A stretch of DNA of 27,252 nucleotides from Bacillota bacterium. Lineage in GTDB: Bacteria; Bacillota; Clostridia; Lachnospirales; Lachnospiraceae. Made by a program: the position numbers and the translations under genes. The notes beneath the pieces are model-generated. The model was given only the letters and a program-made list of their open reading frames with translations, searched no databases and had not been told where the DNA came from. How positions within the stretch are numbered: the stretch's first letter is position 1; the number at the start of each line of letters is the position of its first letter. Location of the stretch: contig JAEYPP010000065.1 in the NCBI GenBank assembly GCA_023410575.1, positions 1 to 27,252 on the forward strand, given 5' to 3'. Positions 1 through 8,541 of the stretch are shown here, piece by piece.

Positions 1-72
1 TTCTCATATGATTAGAAAGAAACTCCCTCTAGACGTTTTGGGGAGTACGTATTTTAGTCGGAGGGATGAAAC
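1..72 (+). other. leader of the CotS-like gene; possible tail of a preceding gene
   Basis: One frame runs F-S-Y-D then TAG at 13-15, which could be the last codons of a gene ending at the window edge, but four codons are not proof. ACTCCC (22-27) and GGGAGT (41-46) can pair as a weak 6-bp hairpin without a T tract. The Shine-Dalgarno GGAGGG for the next gene is at 60-65. Confidence 0.3.
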
Positions 73-1116
73 GTGGAGGATAGATGCCAAGAGGTACTTC
101 AAAGGTATGAATTCAGAATTTTTAATACTTATCGCACCCGTGGTGCATACGTATTAGAAACGGATCAAGGGCTGAAACTGCTCTGCGCTTATGAGGGTAG
201 TGATAGTCGGCTTGAGTTTGAAGATTCCATAAAACTGCAGATAAGTGCTTGTGGTTATGAAAAGTTAGATTTGTTTGTGCGTAATAATCAAGGGACTGTA
301 ATAACAACAAATTCAGTAGGTGATAAGTTTTTTATTAAGGAATGGTTTGCTGGGGAAGAATGTAGTCTTAAGAAGGAAGACAAGGTGTTATTAGCCGTCA
401 GGAATCTTGCGAAACTTCATTCTACTATGGATCATATGCAATTAACACCAGAGCAGAAACAAAACTATGCTCAAGATAATTTAATGACAACTCTTGAGAA
501 ACGCACAAGGGAGTTGAAGCGAGTAAAAAGCTATATTCGAGAGAGAAAGCAAAAGAGCGAATTTGAAGTTTATTATCTTAGTGTATGTGAGAATTTCTAT
601 AAGGATGCATTAACAGCAATTGAGATATTAAAAGAAATTCCTTATCAAGAATTACTAACTCAAGCGTTATGTCAAGGAATGATATGTCATGGTAGTTATA
701 CATACCATAACATATTTATACTAAATAATCCGGCAAATGAGATGGTTTGTAAAGCGGCTCAAATTAAAGAAGAAGATTTCGTTGCTACGACTAATTTTGA
801 TAAGGCAGAATGTGGGTTACAGGTTATGGATCTCTATTACTTTATTCGTAAAGCAATGGAAAAAAATGATTGGAATCTCGAGCTAGGATTAAAGATTGTA
901 GATAAATATAAATGTGAGCATGGTCTTTGTAAAGAAGACCTTAAGTTTCTCTACGTTTTACTATTGTATCCAGAGAAATTTTGGAAGATAACAAATTATT
1001 ATTATAATAACAAGAAATCTTGGATTCCACAAAAAAATGTTCAAAAACTTCAGACAATTGGCAACCAAGTTGAGAGTAAGAAGAAGTTTTTGGAGTCTTT
1101 TTTACAAGTTGATTAA
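73..1116 (+). CDS. CotS-family spore coat protein / kinase-like protein
   Basis: A 347-residue protein with the layout of the CotS/YsxE/YutH spore coat kinase-like family, which has an aminoglycoside-phosphotransferase/protein-kinase-like fold. An N-lobe with alternating strands fills about residues 10-100. The catalytic-loop equivalent HGSYTYHNIFI lies near 206-216. NFDKAECGLQVMDLYYFIRK near 241-260 matches the family's metal-binding FD...DLYxF(L)RK element. Relatives usually read HGD in the catalytic loop, but here the Asp position is Ser 208, so phosphotransfer may be weak or lost. The GTG start at 73 is preceded by GGAGGG at a 7-nt gap. An ATG at 66 is followed by a stop after five codons and is not usable. 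Such proteins are normally made in the mother cell and sit in the spore coat. A strong terminator follows at 1139-1170. Family assignment is good; the substrate is unknown. Confidence 0.8.
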   Translation: MEDRCQEVLQRYEFRIFNTYRTRGAYVLETDQGLKLLCAYEGSDSRLEFEDSIKLQISACGYEKLDLFVRNNQGTVITTNSVGDKFFIKEWFAGEECSLKKEDKVLLAVRNLAKLHSTMDHMQLTPEQKQNYAQDNLMTTLEKRTRELKRVKSYIRERKQKSEFEVYYLSVCENFYKDALTAIEILKEIPYQELLTQALCQGMICHGSYTYHNIFILNNPANEMVCKAAQIKEEDFVATTNFDKAECGLQVMDLYYFIRKAMEKNDWNLELGLKIVDKYKCEHGLCKEDLKFLYVLLLYPEKFWKITNYYYNNKKSWIPQKNVQKLQTIGNQVESKKKFLESFLQVD

Positions 1117-1137
1117 CTGTAATATTTCAATTATAAT
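1109..1137 (+). promoter_or_regulatory. sigma-A-type promoter of the PEGA-domain gene
   Basis: TTGATT (1109-1114) and TATAAT (1132-1137) are separated by 17 nt. The -35 box overlaps the last codons and stop of the CotS-like gene. Transcription should start near 1143-1145, inside the left arm of the following terminator hairpin. Confidence 0.65.
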
Positions 1138-1138
1138 G

Positions 1139-1170
1139 AAGGTGTATCTGATTTATAGATACACCTTTTT
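1139..1170 (+). terminator. rho-independent terminator after the CotS-like gene
   Basis: An 11-bp stem (aaggtgtatct with agatacacctt), a 7-nt loop and a run of T ending at 1170. It ends only 21 nt before the next start codon at 1192. Confidence 0.85.
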
Positions 1171-1191
1171 AGAATATTGCGAGGTAATAGA

Positions 1192-2706
1192 ATGAAACAA
1201 GAAAAGTCGTTAAATCTAACTAAATATTTGATAATTGCAGCAATTGTAACCTCTGTGCTTGTAATTCTCACAGTAGTGCTCATAAGTATTTTAAAAAGCG
1301 ATAGGAAATCAATAACAAACTCTTCTCCTATATATCCAGCCAATTCGTTTGGTGAAGTTGAGAATAGTGATAATGAGGTTTTTACTACAGGAGTTTTTTT
1401 AAGCGTTGATATTAAGAATAAACGTATTACAGTATGTGATATTACAACCAATGAGGAAATCAACTTCTTTTATTCTGGAAGTACAGCAATTACTGATAAG
1501 TATGACCAGTTAATAACTGTCTCTCAATTAGTCAAAGGGCAGGTTTTAAAGTTGAGTTACATAACAGATACGAGGAATCTCACTAGACTATCAATTTCCC
1601 AAGATATTTGGGAAAACATAGGAATAACAGACATTATCATTAATAAGAATGCAAAGGTAATCTCTTACTTAGGTAATAATTACTCGTATAATGATGGTAC
1701 TGTATTTATCTCAGATGAAAAACTAATTAGTGTTGATGATATTATGTCAATCGATTATTTAACAATTCGAGGTTGGGAGGAAAATGTATATTCAGTTGTG
1801 GTAACAGGTGGACATGGTTATATTGAACTTGCTGGCGAGGATACATTTATTGGAGGTACAATTAATGTTGGGACCCAGCTCACCGAACAGATCACAGAGG
1901 GTATGCGATTAACCGTTAGAGAAGGTACATATACAATAACGGTAGGTAATAAGAAAACTCAAGGATCTAAAGAAATTACTATCATTCGGGATCAAACGAG
2001 CGTATGTGACATCAATGAATTTGCTTTAGCAGAAGTAGAGGAAGGGAATGTCATGTTTAATATTACACCTCAAGGTGCTTTGCTTCTAATTGATCAAGTA
2101 GTTACCGATTATTCAAGTGCTGTTACTCTTCCTGTTGGTAATCATATGATTGAGGTATCTCTTGGAGGATACAAAACATATTCAGGTTCACTATACGTAG
2201 AGAAGGGAAGTATAAGTACTTCAATTAATCTTCAAGTAAACGATAATTCGAATTCCGATATCTTAGTGGATAATGATTCAACAACTGGTGATAATTCTAT
2301 GATAGATGAACCATTTGATGATAACATGTCAGAGGATAACACATCGGGAGGGGATTCTTTTGAGAAAGATGACAATAAGGTAGAGGAAGAAGATGACACT
2401 GTAGACGAAGATGATAACATTGTAGAAGAGGATGAGAATGATTATACCTATGTTCCTGGAGAGGTACCTTCTGGACAGGATAAATCGAAGACAATAACAA
2501 TCTATTGGAATTCTGGTGCAGAGGTATACTTTAACGGTGAACTTGTTGGAACGATAGTAGATGGTAAGCTTACAGTACCAAAACGATATGGTGAGATAAA
2601 TGTTGATTTAGTAATCTATCAGGATGGTATTGCCCAGACAGTAACGCAATACATTGTCGTTGATAATGATGGTCAGAATGTTACTTATCACTTTCCAAAA
2701 GAATAA
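1192..2706 (+). CDS. membrane-anchored PEGA-domain protein
   Basis: A 504-residue protein with a short basic N-terminus, one hydrophobic segment (about residues 9-32) and a long outside region, so probably a type II membrane-anchored surface protein. The middle part is beta-rich. A PEGA domain is visible at about 285-350 (FNITPQGALLLIDQ followed by LPVGNHMIEVSLGGYKTYSG). PEGA domains are small beta-sandwich modules in surface proteins. A strongly acidic, low-complexity Asp/Glu/Ser linker follows at about 355-425. The end (about 432-504, ITIYWNSGAEVYFNGELVGT) looks like a second PEGA-like unit. ATG 1192 is chosen because GAGGT precedes it at a 6-nt gap; a longer frame would need the TTG at 1177. 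Its partner and role are unknown. Sporulation or envelope function is only suggested by the CotS-like neighbour. Confidence 0.75.
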   Translation: MKQEKSLNLTKYLIIAAIVTSVLVILTVVLISILKSDRKSITNSSPIYPANSFGEVENSDNEVFTTGVFLSVDIKNKRITVCDITTNEEINFFYSGSTAITDKYDQLITVSQLVKGQVLKLSYITDTRNLTRLSISQDIWENIGITDIIINKNAKVISYLGNNYSYNDGTVFISDEKLISVDDIMSIDYLTIRGWEENVYSVVVTGGHGYIELAGEDTFIGGTINVGTQLTEQITEGMRLTVREGTYTITVGNKKTQGSKEITIIRDQTSVCDINEFALAEVEEGNVMFNITPQGALLLIDQVVTDYSSAVTLPVGNHMIEVSLGGYKTYSGSLYVEKGSISTSINLQVNDNSNSDILVDNDSTTGDNSMIDEPFDDNMSEDNTSGGDSFEKDDNKVEEEDDTVDEDDNIVEEDENDYTYVPGEVPSGQDKSKTITIYWNSGAEVYFNGELVGTIVDGKLTVPKRYGEINVDLVIYQDGIAQTVTQYIVVDNDGQNVTYHFPKE

Positions 2707-2724
2707 ATTAAACATAGAGAACAC

Positions 2725-2755
2725 TAATGGCTGTTGCATTTTGCAACAGCCATTA
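2725..2755. terminator. bidirectional hairpin between convergent genes
   Basis: A perfect 14-bp inverted repeat with a 3-nt loop between the convergent stops at 2706 and 2779. T tracts are weak on both sides, so it may act as a bidirectional terminator or 3'-end stabiliser. Confidence 0.7.
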
Positions 2756-2778
2756 TAAGTATATGGAGTACTTAAAAC

Positions 2779-5700
2779 CTACTCTTTATTTTTTATAAAG
2801 TTAAAATACTTAAGATCAAAAACTTCCAATGGCAGAGGTTTATCATAATAATAACCTTGAGCCATATAGCACCCAATTGATTGTAAAAACTTAGCTTGAT
2901 CCAACGTCTCAACACCCTCACAGATAACTTCCATGTCAAGTTCCTGGGCCATGCGAACGATGTTAGAGATAACAATTCGCTCACGTTTATGGGTTGTCTT
3001 CGAATGGAAGAAGTCTTTATCTATCTTTAGTACTTTGAACGGTAAGTCACTCAATAAATTCAATGAAGATAAACCTGAACCAAAGTCATCCATGGCAAGT
3101 CCAAACCCAAGTTCACGAATGCGCTGAAGAATATGTGACCAATACCGATCACTATTTACTATTGCACTTTCCGTTATTTCAACCTCAATTAATTCAGAAG
3201 AAATTCCGTACTTATTAACCGTATTTTGTAAAATATCTAGAAGAGAGTTAGTCTTAAAATGTTCACGCGAAAAGTTAACACTAATTGGGTATACCTTGAT
3301 TCCATGATCTATCTTATCCCTTAAATGTGAACATACCTTATCGAGAACAAAGTAATCAATTTGTGTGATGAATCCATTATCCTCAAATAGTGGAACGAAA
3401 GAAGAAGGAGGAACAATACCAATGTCAGGACGGTTCCAACGTACTAAAGCCTCAGCACCACAGATTTGACCAGTATTTATATTTATCTTTGGTTGATAGT
3501 AAACAGAGAATTGTTCATCACGAAGTGCATCTTCCATGACATCTTCAATATTTTTTTGCTCAATTAAGGCTGAGCGCATTTTCTCATTAAAGAATTTGTA
3601 GTTTTCTTTACGAAGCTTTTGAGCATTCTTACGAGCTATATTTGCACGATCGACTGCAACAATAGCGCTATCATTCTCTATAATTACATAAATACCAATC
3701 ATAACATTAATTTTATAATGACCACCTTCATAAGATGAAATTTGCTTTGATAAGATTAATATTTCATTTGCTTTTCTAGATAGGTCATCTATATCTTCAT
3801 AGGAAAGTAATAATGCAAATTTATCACCAGTAATTCTACATAAAACACTTTGTTCACCACCAACAGATCTTAAAATACCAGATAAGTGTTTTAGTATTTC
3901 ATCCCCTGCTTGGTATCCATAATTATCATTAATTAACTTAAACTGATAAATATCAGAGTAAATCATCGCATAAGTTCTCTCAGGATGTTGTTTTAATTGT
4001 TGATTAACAACGTTTAAGAATGTGTTAAAGTTGTATGCATTGGTTAATAAATCTCGTTGTGAAATTAAATCTGCCTTTTTCATTGAACGTAGACGAATAA
4101 GGTAGCTTCCAACTATTTTGGAAAGTAGAGAGAGAGAATCAATCTCACTCTTAATCCACTGATGTGGTTCTTCACATATGTTAAAGTTAATAAAACCGAT
4201 GTAATTTCCATGATCACTAATTCCACATTGGAAAATGGATTTCATATGTTCAAATAATTTATTAGGAGTATCAGTTGTAGATAAATTATCCAGTTCTGAG
4301 GTATTATCATAATAAATGATGCCATTCTCGGCTTGTTTGTAAAAACTGAATTGCTCTAATTGTTCGGAAGGAATCTCATGGATGCGATCAGATAATTTAT
4401 AATCAGTATTCGAATACCATTCATGAGTTATACTAATAGTCTTTTCATTTTGTCCATATTCAAAGATATAGATACAAGTTAAATTGTAGTATATACCTAT
4501 TAGGGAAAGAATCATATTAATAGATACATCAATTTCTCTAGAATCAAACAAAATATCAATTGCGTTCGCAATAATTGTACTATCGATTAATGAGCGCTCC
4601 TCGTGTTCATAACTTGTTTCTATTTTTGTTCTCTTCTTTAATAGAACCTCCGATTTACTTAAATCAGCCATTGAGGTATCAAAAAAAGCAACTTGATTTC
4701 TACCCCTCATTTTCGCATGGTACATCGCGAGTTCTGCATTTTCATAAAGAGTTTCAAAATTTTTTCCATCAGAAGGATATAAAGAAATACCGATAGAACA
4801 GGTAAGCTCAAAATCCGTTTCATCTCCAGTATAGATACCATGGAATATGTCATTAGCTTTTTTTGCCATATCTTCAATAAACATAATAGATGGAGCATCA
4901 TAAATAACAACAATAAATTCATCGCCACCGACACGTCCAATAATATCGTAGGATTGAAATAATTTCCTCAAACGTCCTCCAACATCAATAAGAACTGCGT
5001 CGCCAAATAAATGTCCTAATTTTTCATTTAAGCCCTTAAAATTATCGATATCAATAATTAAAAAACCTAAAATGATAGGAGAATCGATGGAGGATATTAG
5101 TTCGTCTACTTTAGAACGAATGGTCATATGGTTATATAATTTGGTTAATGTATCTTGACCTGCTTTACGCTTTAATTGTTCAATCTCGAGTTTTTGCTCA
5201 GTAATATTACTTGTTTGACCAATTACCGATATTGGTTTTCCTTCCGAATCAAATATTTTGGTAGCATATAATTCAAACCATACATATTCTCCATTTTTAT
5301 CAAGACTACGAAGCTCAACTTTACATTCTGGTGCATCAGTAAGCAGAGAATTATAAAATTCATGAAAGAGCTCCCTATCCTCTGGAATAATATTACTTTC
5401 GTCATTTGTCTCTTGAAATGGTCGTATTGTTTTGACTCCTGCATATAAACCAAAATTTAAGTTCGTATCTGACTTTATAAGAGTATCCGTTTTTATGTCA
5501 TATTCCCATATCGTATCTTTAGAATGAGACAAAGCAATTCGGTATCTTTGTTGCTCAAGCAAAAGTGAATCACGGCTCTTATTGACTTTCATCGTATAAA
5601 TAGCACAGAAAAAGAGTAAGCCAAACATAAGAAAGAAAATAACGACTAAAACAGTATATATAAAATTACGAGAAATCGCAGAAATCTCTTTAGAATCTTG

Positions 5701-6495
5701 GTTTATCAAGGAAGAAGGAACGGTATGTACTAAATATAGATTTTCCAAAATGGTTGGCGAGTAATATGCATATATGCTATCTTCCTCTGTTTCATAGTGA
5801 ATAATTCCAGATTTACTTTGAAACAGGTTATCTATCAATGAATCATAGCTATGTTTTCTGTGAAAGCTAACATTCTCAATTTGTGCAAAGTAGTTTGAAT
5901 ATGGTGCAAAGCTAGTGTTAGAAGCAAGTATCTTACCTGAAGAATTGATTAGATAACAAGAGGTATCATACTCAGTAGGCTTAAAATCCATAAGTTTAGA
6001 GAATTCTTCAATTTCGTATTCTCTTATGAAAACAGTAAGTATCCCGTTACTGTAGCTATATGGATAAAGGAAAAAAACTGATTTACTTGTATTTGTAAAT
6101 ATTGGATATCCATTAATTAATTTGTCGTAATATTCACTCCTTGATGCAGTATCCTGTATAAATGGATCTATGTCGCTCAATTTGTTCATTATAGAGAATT
6201 TTAATGTATTACTTGATAATGTACATATTTTTTTATGAAAGGAGGCACTTGTATAATCATGACTAGATTGTCTCATTGTAGAGGCAATAGAATCAATTTC
6301 GTGTATTTGGTTTGAAAGACATAAGTCTACGGTCTCACGTGTTATACGATTGATTTGTGATAACTTTGTAGCAGCCTGTGTCTCAAATTGATAAGAAAGA
6401 TTGCTCGTATATGAATTATAACTAACAATAAAAATCCCAAATAAAATTATACTCACTATTGCGATTATGCTAGTTACTTTAGGTATCCGTTTCAA
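2779..6495 (-). CDS. membrane c-di-GMP sensor: PAS-GGDEF-GAF-like-GGDEF(degenerate)-EAL
   Basis: A 1238-residue protein counted from a TTG start at 6495. A transmembrane helix at about 7-28, an extracytoplasmic sensor-like region to about 275 and a second helix at about 279-300 form a membrane sensor. Then follow a PAS domain (about 318-433), GGDEF (about 448-605, RVGGDEF intact near 521-527), a GAF-like region (about 640-800), a second GGDEF (about 815-975, RITGDKF instead of GGDEF) and EAL (about 990-1235). The EAL signature (EALVRW), EITES, DDFGSG, KIDKDFF and EGVET are present, so phosphodiesterase activity is plausible. The first GGDEF lacks the RxxD inhibitory site (QSYD instead). Product control of c-di-GMP by the environment is inferred. 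TTG 6495 is preferred because AGGAGG lies 6 nt upstream and the promoter at 6523-6551 would start RNA downstream of the ATG at 6531. Confidence 0.9.
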   Translation of the reverse strand: MKRIPKVTSIIAIVSIILFGIFIVSYNSYTSNLSYQFETQAATKLSQINRITRETVDLCLSNQIHEIDSIASTMRQSSHDYTSASFHKKICTLSSNTLKFSIMNKLSDIDPFIQDTASRSEYYDKLINGYPIFTNTSKSVFFLYPYSYSNGILTVFIREYEIEEFSKLMDFKPTEYDTSCYLINSSGKILASNTSFAPYSNYFAQIENVSFHRKHSYDSLIDNLFQSKSGIIHYETEEDSIYAYYSPTILENLYLVHTVPSSLINQDSKEISAISRNFIYTVLVVIFFLMFGLLFFCAIYTMKVNKSRDSLLLEQQRYRIALSHSKDTIWEYDIKTDTLIKSDTNLNFGLYAGVKTIRPFQETNDESNIIPEDRELFHEFYNSLLTDAPECKVELRSLDKNGEYVWFELYATKIFDSEGKPISVIGQTSNITEQKLEIEQLKRKAGQDTLTKLYNHMTIRSKVDELISSIDSPIILGFLIIDIDNFKGLNEKLGHLFGDAVLIDVGGRLRKLFQSYDIIGRVGGDEFIVVIYDAPSIMFIEDMAKKANDIFHGIYTGDETDFELTCSIGISLYPSDGKNFETLYENAELAMYHAKMRGRNQVAFFDTSMADLSKSEVLLKKRTKIETSYEHEERSLIDSTIIANAIDILFDSREIDVSINMILSLIGIYYNLTCIYIFEYGQNEKTISITHEWYSNTDYKLSDRIHEIPSEQLEQFSFYKQAENGIIYYDNTSELDNLSTTDTPNKLFEHMKSIFQCGISDHGNYIGFINFNICEEPHQWIKSEIDSLSLLSKIVGSYLIRLRSMKKADLISQRDLLTNAYNFNTFLNVVNQQLKQHPERTYAMIYSDIYQFKLINDNYGYQAGDEILKHLSGILRSVGGEQSVLCRITGDKFALLLSYEDIDDLSRKANEILILSKQISSYEGGHYKINVMIGIYVIIENDSAIVAVDRANIARKNAQKLRKENYKFFNEKMRSALIEQKNIEDVMEDALRDEQFSVYYQPKININTGQICGAEALVRWNRPDIGIVPPSSFVPLFEDNGFITQIDYFVLDKVCSHLRDKIDHGIKVYPISVNFSREHFKTNSLLDILQNTVNKYGISSELIEVEITESAIVNSDRYWSHILQRIRELGFGLAMDDFGSGLSSLNLLSDLPFKVLKIDKDFFHSKTTHKRERIVISNIVRMAQELDMEVICEGVETLDQAKFLQSIGCYMAQGYYYDKPLPLEVFDLKYFNFIKNKE

Positions 6496-6522
6496 GTTGC
6501 ACCTCCTTGACATTCTTTTATC

Positions 6523-6551
6523 ATTATACATAGAAAAATGTCGAATGTAAA
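6523..6551 (-). promoter_or_regulatory. promoter of the GGDEF/EAL gene
   Basis: On the minus strand TTTACA (6551-6546) and TATAAT (6528-6523) are 17 nt apart. The start of transcription is expected near 6516, giving a leader of about 20 nt with AGGAGG before the TTG at 6495. Confidence 0.65.
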
Positions 6552-6581
6552 TGAATATAATGGATTATTCTTTCTAATAAA

Positions 6582-6597
6582 ACTCTAACTTTAGAGT
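6582..6597. promoter_or_regulatory. palindrome in the divergent promoter region
   Basis: ACTCTAA-ct-TTAGAGT is a perfect 7-2-7 palindrome in the 177-nt gap between the divergent GGDEF/EAL and hflK genes. It sits just upstream of a weak candidate -35/-10 pair for hflK (TTGCTT 6599-6604, 17 nt, TAAGAT 6622-6627). It could bind a dimeric regulator; no regulator is known. Confidence 0.35.
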
Positions 6598-6672
6598 ATT
6601 GCTTTTTTCAACAACCACAGTTAAGATAGAAATACAATATTAAGTGTTTTTTGAAAGGTGCAGGTGAATGAT

Positions 6673-7608
6673 ATGGATAAGGATATAAAGGAGATGCTAA
6701 AAAAGGGTACAACAATTATAAAAATAGTAATCTTAGTTGTCTTTTTAATCGTCTTCGTAGGGAATTCAATGTACACGATAGGTGAACAGGAGCAAGCGGT
6801 CGTCACTACTTTTGGAAAACCATCTTGTGTAAATGAACCAGGATTACATTTTAAGATTCCGTTTATTCAGAAGGTTACATTAGTTGATACGACGATTAAA
6901 GGTTTATCGATTGGATATGATCAAAGCAATAATCAATCTATTGAAACAGAATCACTTATGATTACAGTTGACTATAATTTTGTATTGATTGATTTCTTTG
7001 TTGAATATAAGGTAATCGATCCAATAAAATATCTTTATAATTCCGATGACCCAGTTGGTATTTTAAAAAACTTAGCGCAGAGTTGTATTCGATCCCAAGT
7101 TGGTAGTTATGATGTTGATAGTGTTATCACAACAGGAAAGAATGAGATTCAGGCATCTATTCGGGAGAAAATTGATGAGAAATTGCAACAACAGGATTTA
7201 GGAATCCAATTAATTAACATTACAATTCAAGATGCGGAGCCTCCAACAACAGAAGTTATGGAAGCATTCAAAGCAGTAGAAACAGCAAAACAAGGAATGG
7301 AAACTGCAATTAATAATGCGAATAAATACCGTAATGAAGAACTTCCAGCTGCAGAAGCTCAAATCGACCAAATTCAAAAAGAAGCAGAGGCAACAAAAGA
7401 ATCTAGAATTAATGAAGCAGAGGGACAAGTTGCTAGATTTAATGCGATTTATGAAGAATACATAAAAAACCCTTTGATTACAAAACAGAGAATGTTCTAT
7501 GAAACAATGGAAGATGTTCTTCCAGATTTAAAAGTTATTATTGATAACTCAGAAGGCGGAGTAGAAAAAGTTCTTCCAATTGAATCATTTGTGCAGGAGG
7601 GCGAATAA
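6673..7608 (+). CDS. hflK: HflK-type SPFH/band 7 membrane protein
   Basis: A 311-residue band 7/SPFH protein with one N-terminal membrane helix (about 13-35), then the SPFH domain starting with YTIGEQEQAVVTTFGKP, where the family motif of Gln/Glu-Gln-Ala-Val-Val is clear. A helical, Ala/Glu-rich coiled-coil stretch (about 205-255) precedes the tail. HflK pairs with HflC in a large membrane assembly that in other bacteria surrounds and restrains the FtsH protease. The next gene, two bases downstream, is HflC, as expected. ATG 6673 fits the AGGTG at 6663-6667; a GTG at 6658 would add five residues. The frame overlaps no other gene. Confidence 0.88.
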   Translation: MDKDIKEMLKKGTTIIKIVILVVFLIVFVGNSMYTIGEQEQAVVTTFGKPSCVNEPGLHFKIPFIQKVTLVDTTIKGLSIGYDQSNNQSIETESLMITVDYNFVLIDFFVEYKVIDPIKYLYNSDDPVGILKNLAQSCIRSQVGSYDVDSVITTGKNEIQASIREKIDEKLQQQDLGIQLINITIQDAEPPTTEVMEAFKAVETAKQGMETAINNANKYRNEELPAAEAQIDQIQKEAEATKESRINEAEGQVARFNAIYEEYIKNPLITKQRMFYETMEDVLPDLKVIIDNSEGGVEKVLPIESFVQEGE

Positions 7609-7610
7609 TT

Positions 7611-8519
7611 ATGGCAGAAGTTGAACGTATCAGGCAAAAAAAGAAAGCACCAAAGATTATCTTGATAGTTGTTATGATGCTGCTAATTACTGGCGTAGTA
7701 TTATTGAATTTATCTATCGTAATAACTGATCAAGATGAGTATACATTAGTGAAAGAATTTGGAAAAGTGGAGAAGATTATTGAAGAACCAGGATTAAGCT
7801 TTAAGAATCCATTTTTTGAAGAAACTACTTCTTTACCGAAAAAGACATTAATTTTTGATTTAGCAACAAGTGATGTAATAACAAGAGATAAGAAAACGAT
7901 GGTAGCCGATAGTTATGTCTTATGGAGAATTGAAGATCCATTAAAGTTTGTTCAGACTTTAAATTCACTGATTTCCAATGCGGAAGCGAGAATTAATACG
8001 ACGGTATATAACTCTTTAAAAAATGTTATTAGTGGTATGAGTCAGGCAGATGTTATTTCTGGACGTGATGGGGCACTAAATGAAGCTATTATGAAGAATA
8101 TAGGTACCTCCATGGAGCAATATGGAATTGAACTTATATGTGTTGAAACAAAACATCTTGACTTACCAAGTGATAATAAGACTGCAGTTTATGAACGTAT
8201 GATATCAGAGCGTAATAATATTGCAGCCTCTTATACTGCTGAGGGCGAATCAGAGGCTAAAAAAATACGAACTACAACAGATAACGAAATTGCAATTCGT
8301 GTATCTGAGGCAAAAGCAGCAGCAGAAAAGACAATTTCAGAAGGTGAAGCTGAGTACATGAAAATTCTAGCTGCAGCATATGCAGATGAATCTAGAAGCG
8401 ATTTCTACACCTATGTACGCGCACTCGATGCAGCAAAGAAAATGTTAAGTGGCTCGAATAAGACGTTAATTTTAAATGCAGATTCACCGATTGCTCAGAT
8501 ATTCAATACGATAGAATAG
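7611..8519 (+). CDS. hflC: HflC-type SPFH/band 7 membrane protein
   Basis: 302 residues: a basic N-terminus, a membrane helix (about 15-38), then an SPFH domain opening with DEYTLVKEFGKVEKIIEEPGL, and a C-terminal Ala/Glu-rich coiled coil (AKKIRTTTDNEIAIRVSEAKAAAEKTI region, about 215-255). YMKILAAAYADESRSDFYTY is typical of HflC, which in other bacteria limits FtsH. It starts 2 nt after hflK with an AGGAGG site inside the end of hflK, so the pair is probably translationally coupled and forms a 1:1 complex. No ftsH is in the window. Confidence 0.9.
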   Translation: MAEVERIRQKKKAPKIILIVVMMLLITGVVLLNLSIVITDQDEYTLVKEFGKVEKIIEEPGLSFKNPFFEETTSLPKKTLIFDLATSDVITRDKKTMVADSYVLWRIEDPLKFVQTLNSLISNAEARINTTVYNSLKNVISGMSQADVISGRDGALNEAIMKNIGTSMEQYGIELICVETKHLDLPSDNKTAVYERMISERNNIAASYTAEGESEAKKIRTTTDNEIAIRVSEAKAAAEKTISEGEAEYMKILAAAYADESRSDFYTYVRALDAAKKMLSGSNKTLILNADSPIAQIFNTIE

Positions 8520-8541
8520 TCAAGGAAGGCGGATCGTTTGT

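Noticed and set aside
2232..2500. Two minus-strand frames rich in Ser/Leu or Pro/His inside the PEGA gene
   Set aside because: They are mirror images of the Asp/Glu-rich linker codons and have no start or neighbour support.
6496..6531. ATG start at 6531 or 6513 for the GGDEF/EAL gene
   Set aside because: The predicted start of transcription is near 6516 and AGGAGG lies between these ATGs and the TTG at 6495, so the TTG fits better.
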